64,000 bases of DNA from assembly GCA_036785325.1 (NCBI GenBank), contig JAXIVH010000007.1, positions 501,035 to 565,034 of the forward strand, in the 5' to 3' direction. This document shows, one piece after another, positions 63,103 to 64,000 of the stretch; the stretch's first letter is position 1, and each line of letters opens with the position of its first letter. The notes below the pieces were generated by a model. That model ran no database searches. It saw only the letters and a list, made by a program, of their open reading frames with translations, and was not told the DNA's origin. The DNA is from Urophycis tenuis. Its lineage: Eukaryota; Chordata; Actinopteri; Gadiformes; Phycidae. The position numbers were made by a program, and so were the translations under genes.

Positions 63103-64000
63103 CGGCTACAAGGCGGCTTTTCGTCGTACATCCCGTACCCACAACACTGGGGGTCCAACAGGGCTTTGTGCCGCAATCTCGGAGTCTCTCAGAGACATCG
63201 ATAGCTTGAGAGGTGCAAACCACCACCACAAACCACCACCACCACCATCATCATCCACCCCTCCACCCTCCTGAATCCTGAAAGACAGGTCTGGCCCGGG
63301 TGGCGGTCTGTCTGGCTGGGTCACAGGGAAGTCTTGCTACATGTGCAGGAGGGGCGGGGGGGGCAGCCCCCCTTGATGCAAAACACTCTCCATGAGCTAA
63401 CTATTGGGCCACAAGCAGAAAACATAAAGTTAAGAAGGAGACACATTCAAGGGAGGGTTTGGAACATTTCGAAGGCGGCCTGCCTGTCCATATTTTACTG
63501 GTTTAACAGTACACTGAAGGCAAAAGAGTTTGCATAGGTGCATTCCCAACTGTGTTTGCACTGAAGTGTTCATACATAGAATAAGTAAACATCCTCTGTA
63601 TGTTTGTGTGTGTGTGTGTGTGTGTGTGTAGCTGATTACCTTAGGCTTTAGGCTTCATATAAGTTATTTATTTGCGTGGTAGGTGCTAACACTGATACCT
63701 CAACAGTGAGGAGGGGGTCTGTCTTTGTGTGCTCTTTAGCATGTTGGCCTGCCTTGCACACGCAGGTGCTCTGTGCTCACGGTTCCCCCATCCCCCCCCG
63801 CCTCCCCAAGTCAAACGCGTGTCAGGCTACACGCTAGCCGGGGGTACCGGCTCAGCGGCTCAGCCAGCCCGCCGCGAGCCATGGCAAAGGTAAATTAAAG
63901 GTGAACGAAATAAATATCATTAAAGAGGGAGCGTTTAATTTTTTATTTTTTTCTCCAACAAAGGCAGCGGCGCATCGCTGCATCACGGCGGCCAGTTTGA

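Larger units (their letters stand above)
57877..64000 (+). other. Intergenic, microsatellite-rich, right of the gap
   Basis: No gene or RNA recognised. Holds C and G runs (58231-58261, 59200-59223), many (CA)n/(GT)n tracts (58656-58686, 59535-59588, 60354-60390, 60549-60608, 60932-61038, 61447-61504, 61550-61591, 63606-63629) and a small CTAAC-type tandem. Open frames here come from the repeats. Confidence 0.6.

Overview
This is a vertebrate nuclear genomic window, almost certainly from a teleost fish. It carries two intron-bearing genes in tandem on the + strand, with consensus GT-AG introns, a tRNA-derived fish SINE, and a very heavy load of (CA)n, (GT)n, (CT)n, homopolymer and minisatellite repeats. 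That repeat density resembles published descriptions of cod-like fish (Gadiformes), but the order assignment is inference only.

Positions 88-27981 hold the 3' part of kmt2c (MLL3, the H3K4 methyltransferase of the COMPASS-like enhancer complex). I could place 30 exons. After the two bases that finish a codon begun upstream, their lengths sum to 10,464 nt, or 3,488 codons including the stop, with matching phases at every junction. The order is HMG box, Pro/Gln-rich disordered region with DPYAxPPxTPRP repeats, acidic region, coiled coils, extended PHD finger, FYRN, FYRC, Win-like motif, SET and post-SET. A 3' UTR of about 2 kb ends near an AATAAA at 29920.

Only about 0.7 kb further on starts prkag2 (AMP-activated protein kinase gamma-2), 30627-52168. 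It has a long-isoform N-terminus, a candidate alternative first exon at 37920, and exons for the four CBS repeats. The 3' UTR ends near 54.8-54.95 kb. Four of its exons carry apparent single-base indels (two minus, two plus), while kmt2c has none. From 54.95 to 64 kb I see no gene, only microsatellites, a 118-bp exact duplicate of a prkag2 intron segment, a 200-base N gap and a weak SINE tail.

The most unusual feature is that several minisatellites are built from splice junctions. In kmt2c, about 22 units repeat the end of an exon together with its 5' splice site (10.7-11.4 kb), and about 8 units repeat a 3' splice site (13.5-13.9 kb). In prkag2, about 7 units repeat another exon end and donor (48.6-48.9 kb). 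A fourth array runs directly into the acceptor of the last kmt2c exon. At protein level, the kmt2c SET domain has Phe at the position of human KMT2C Tyr4884 (the Phe/Tyr switch), and the Win motif is divergent.
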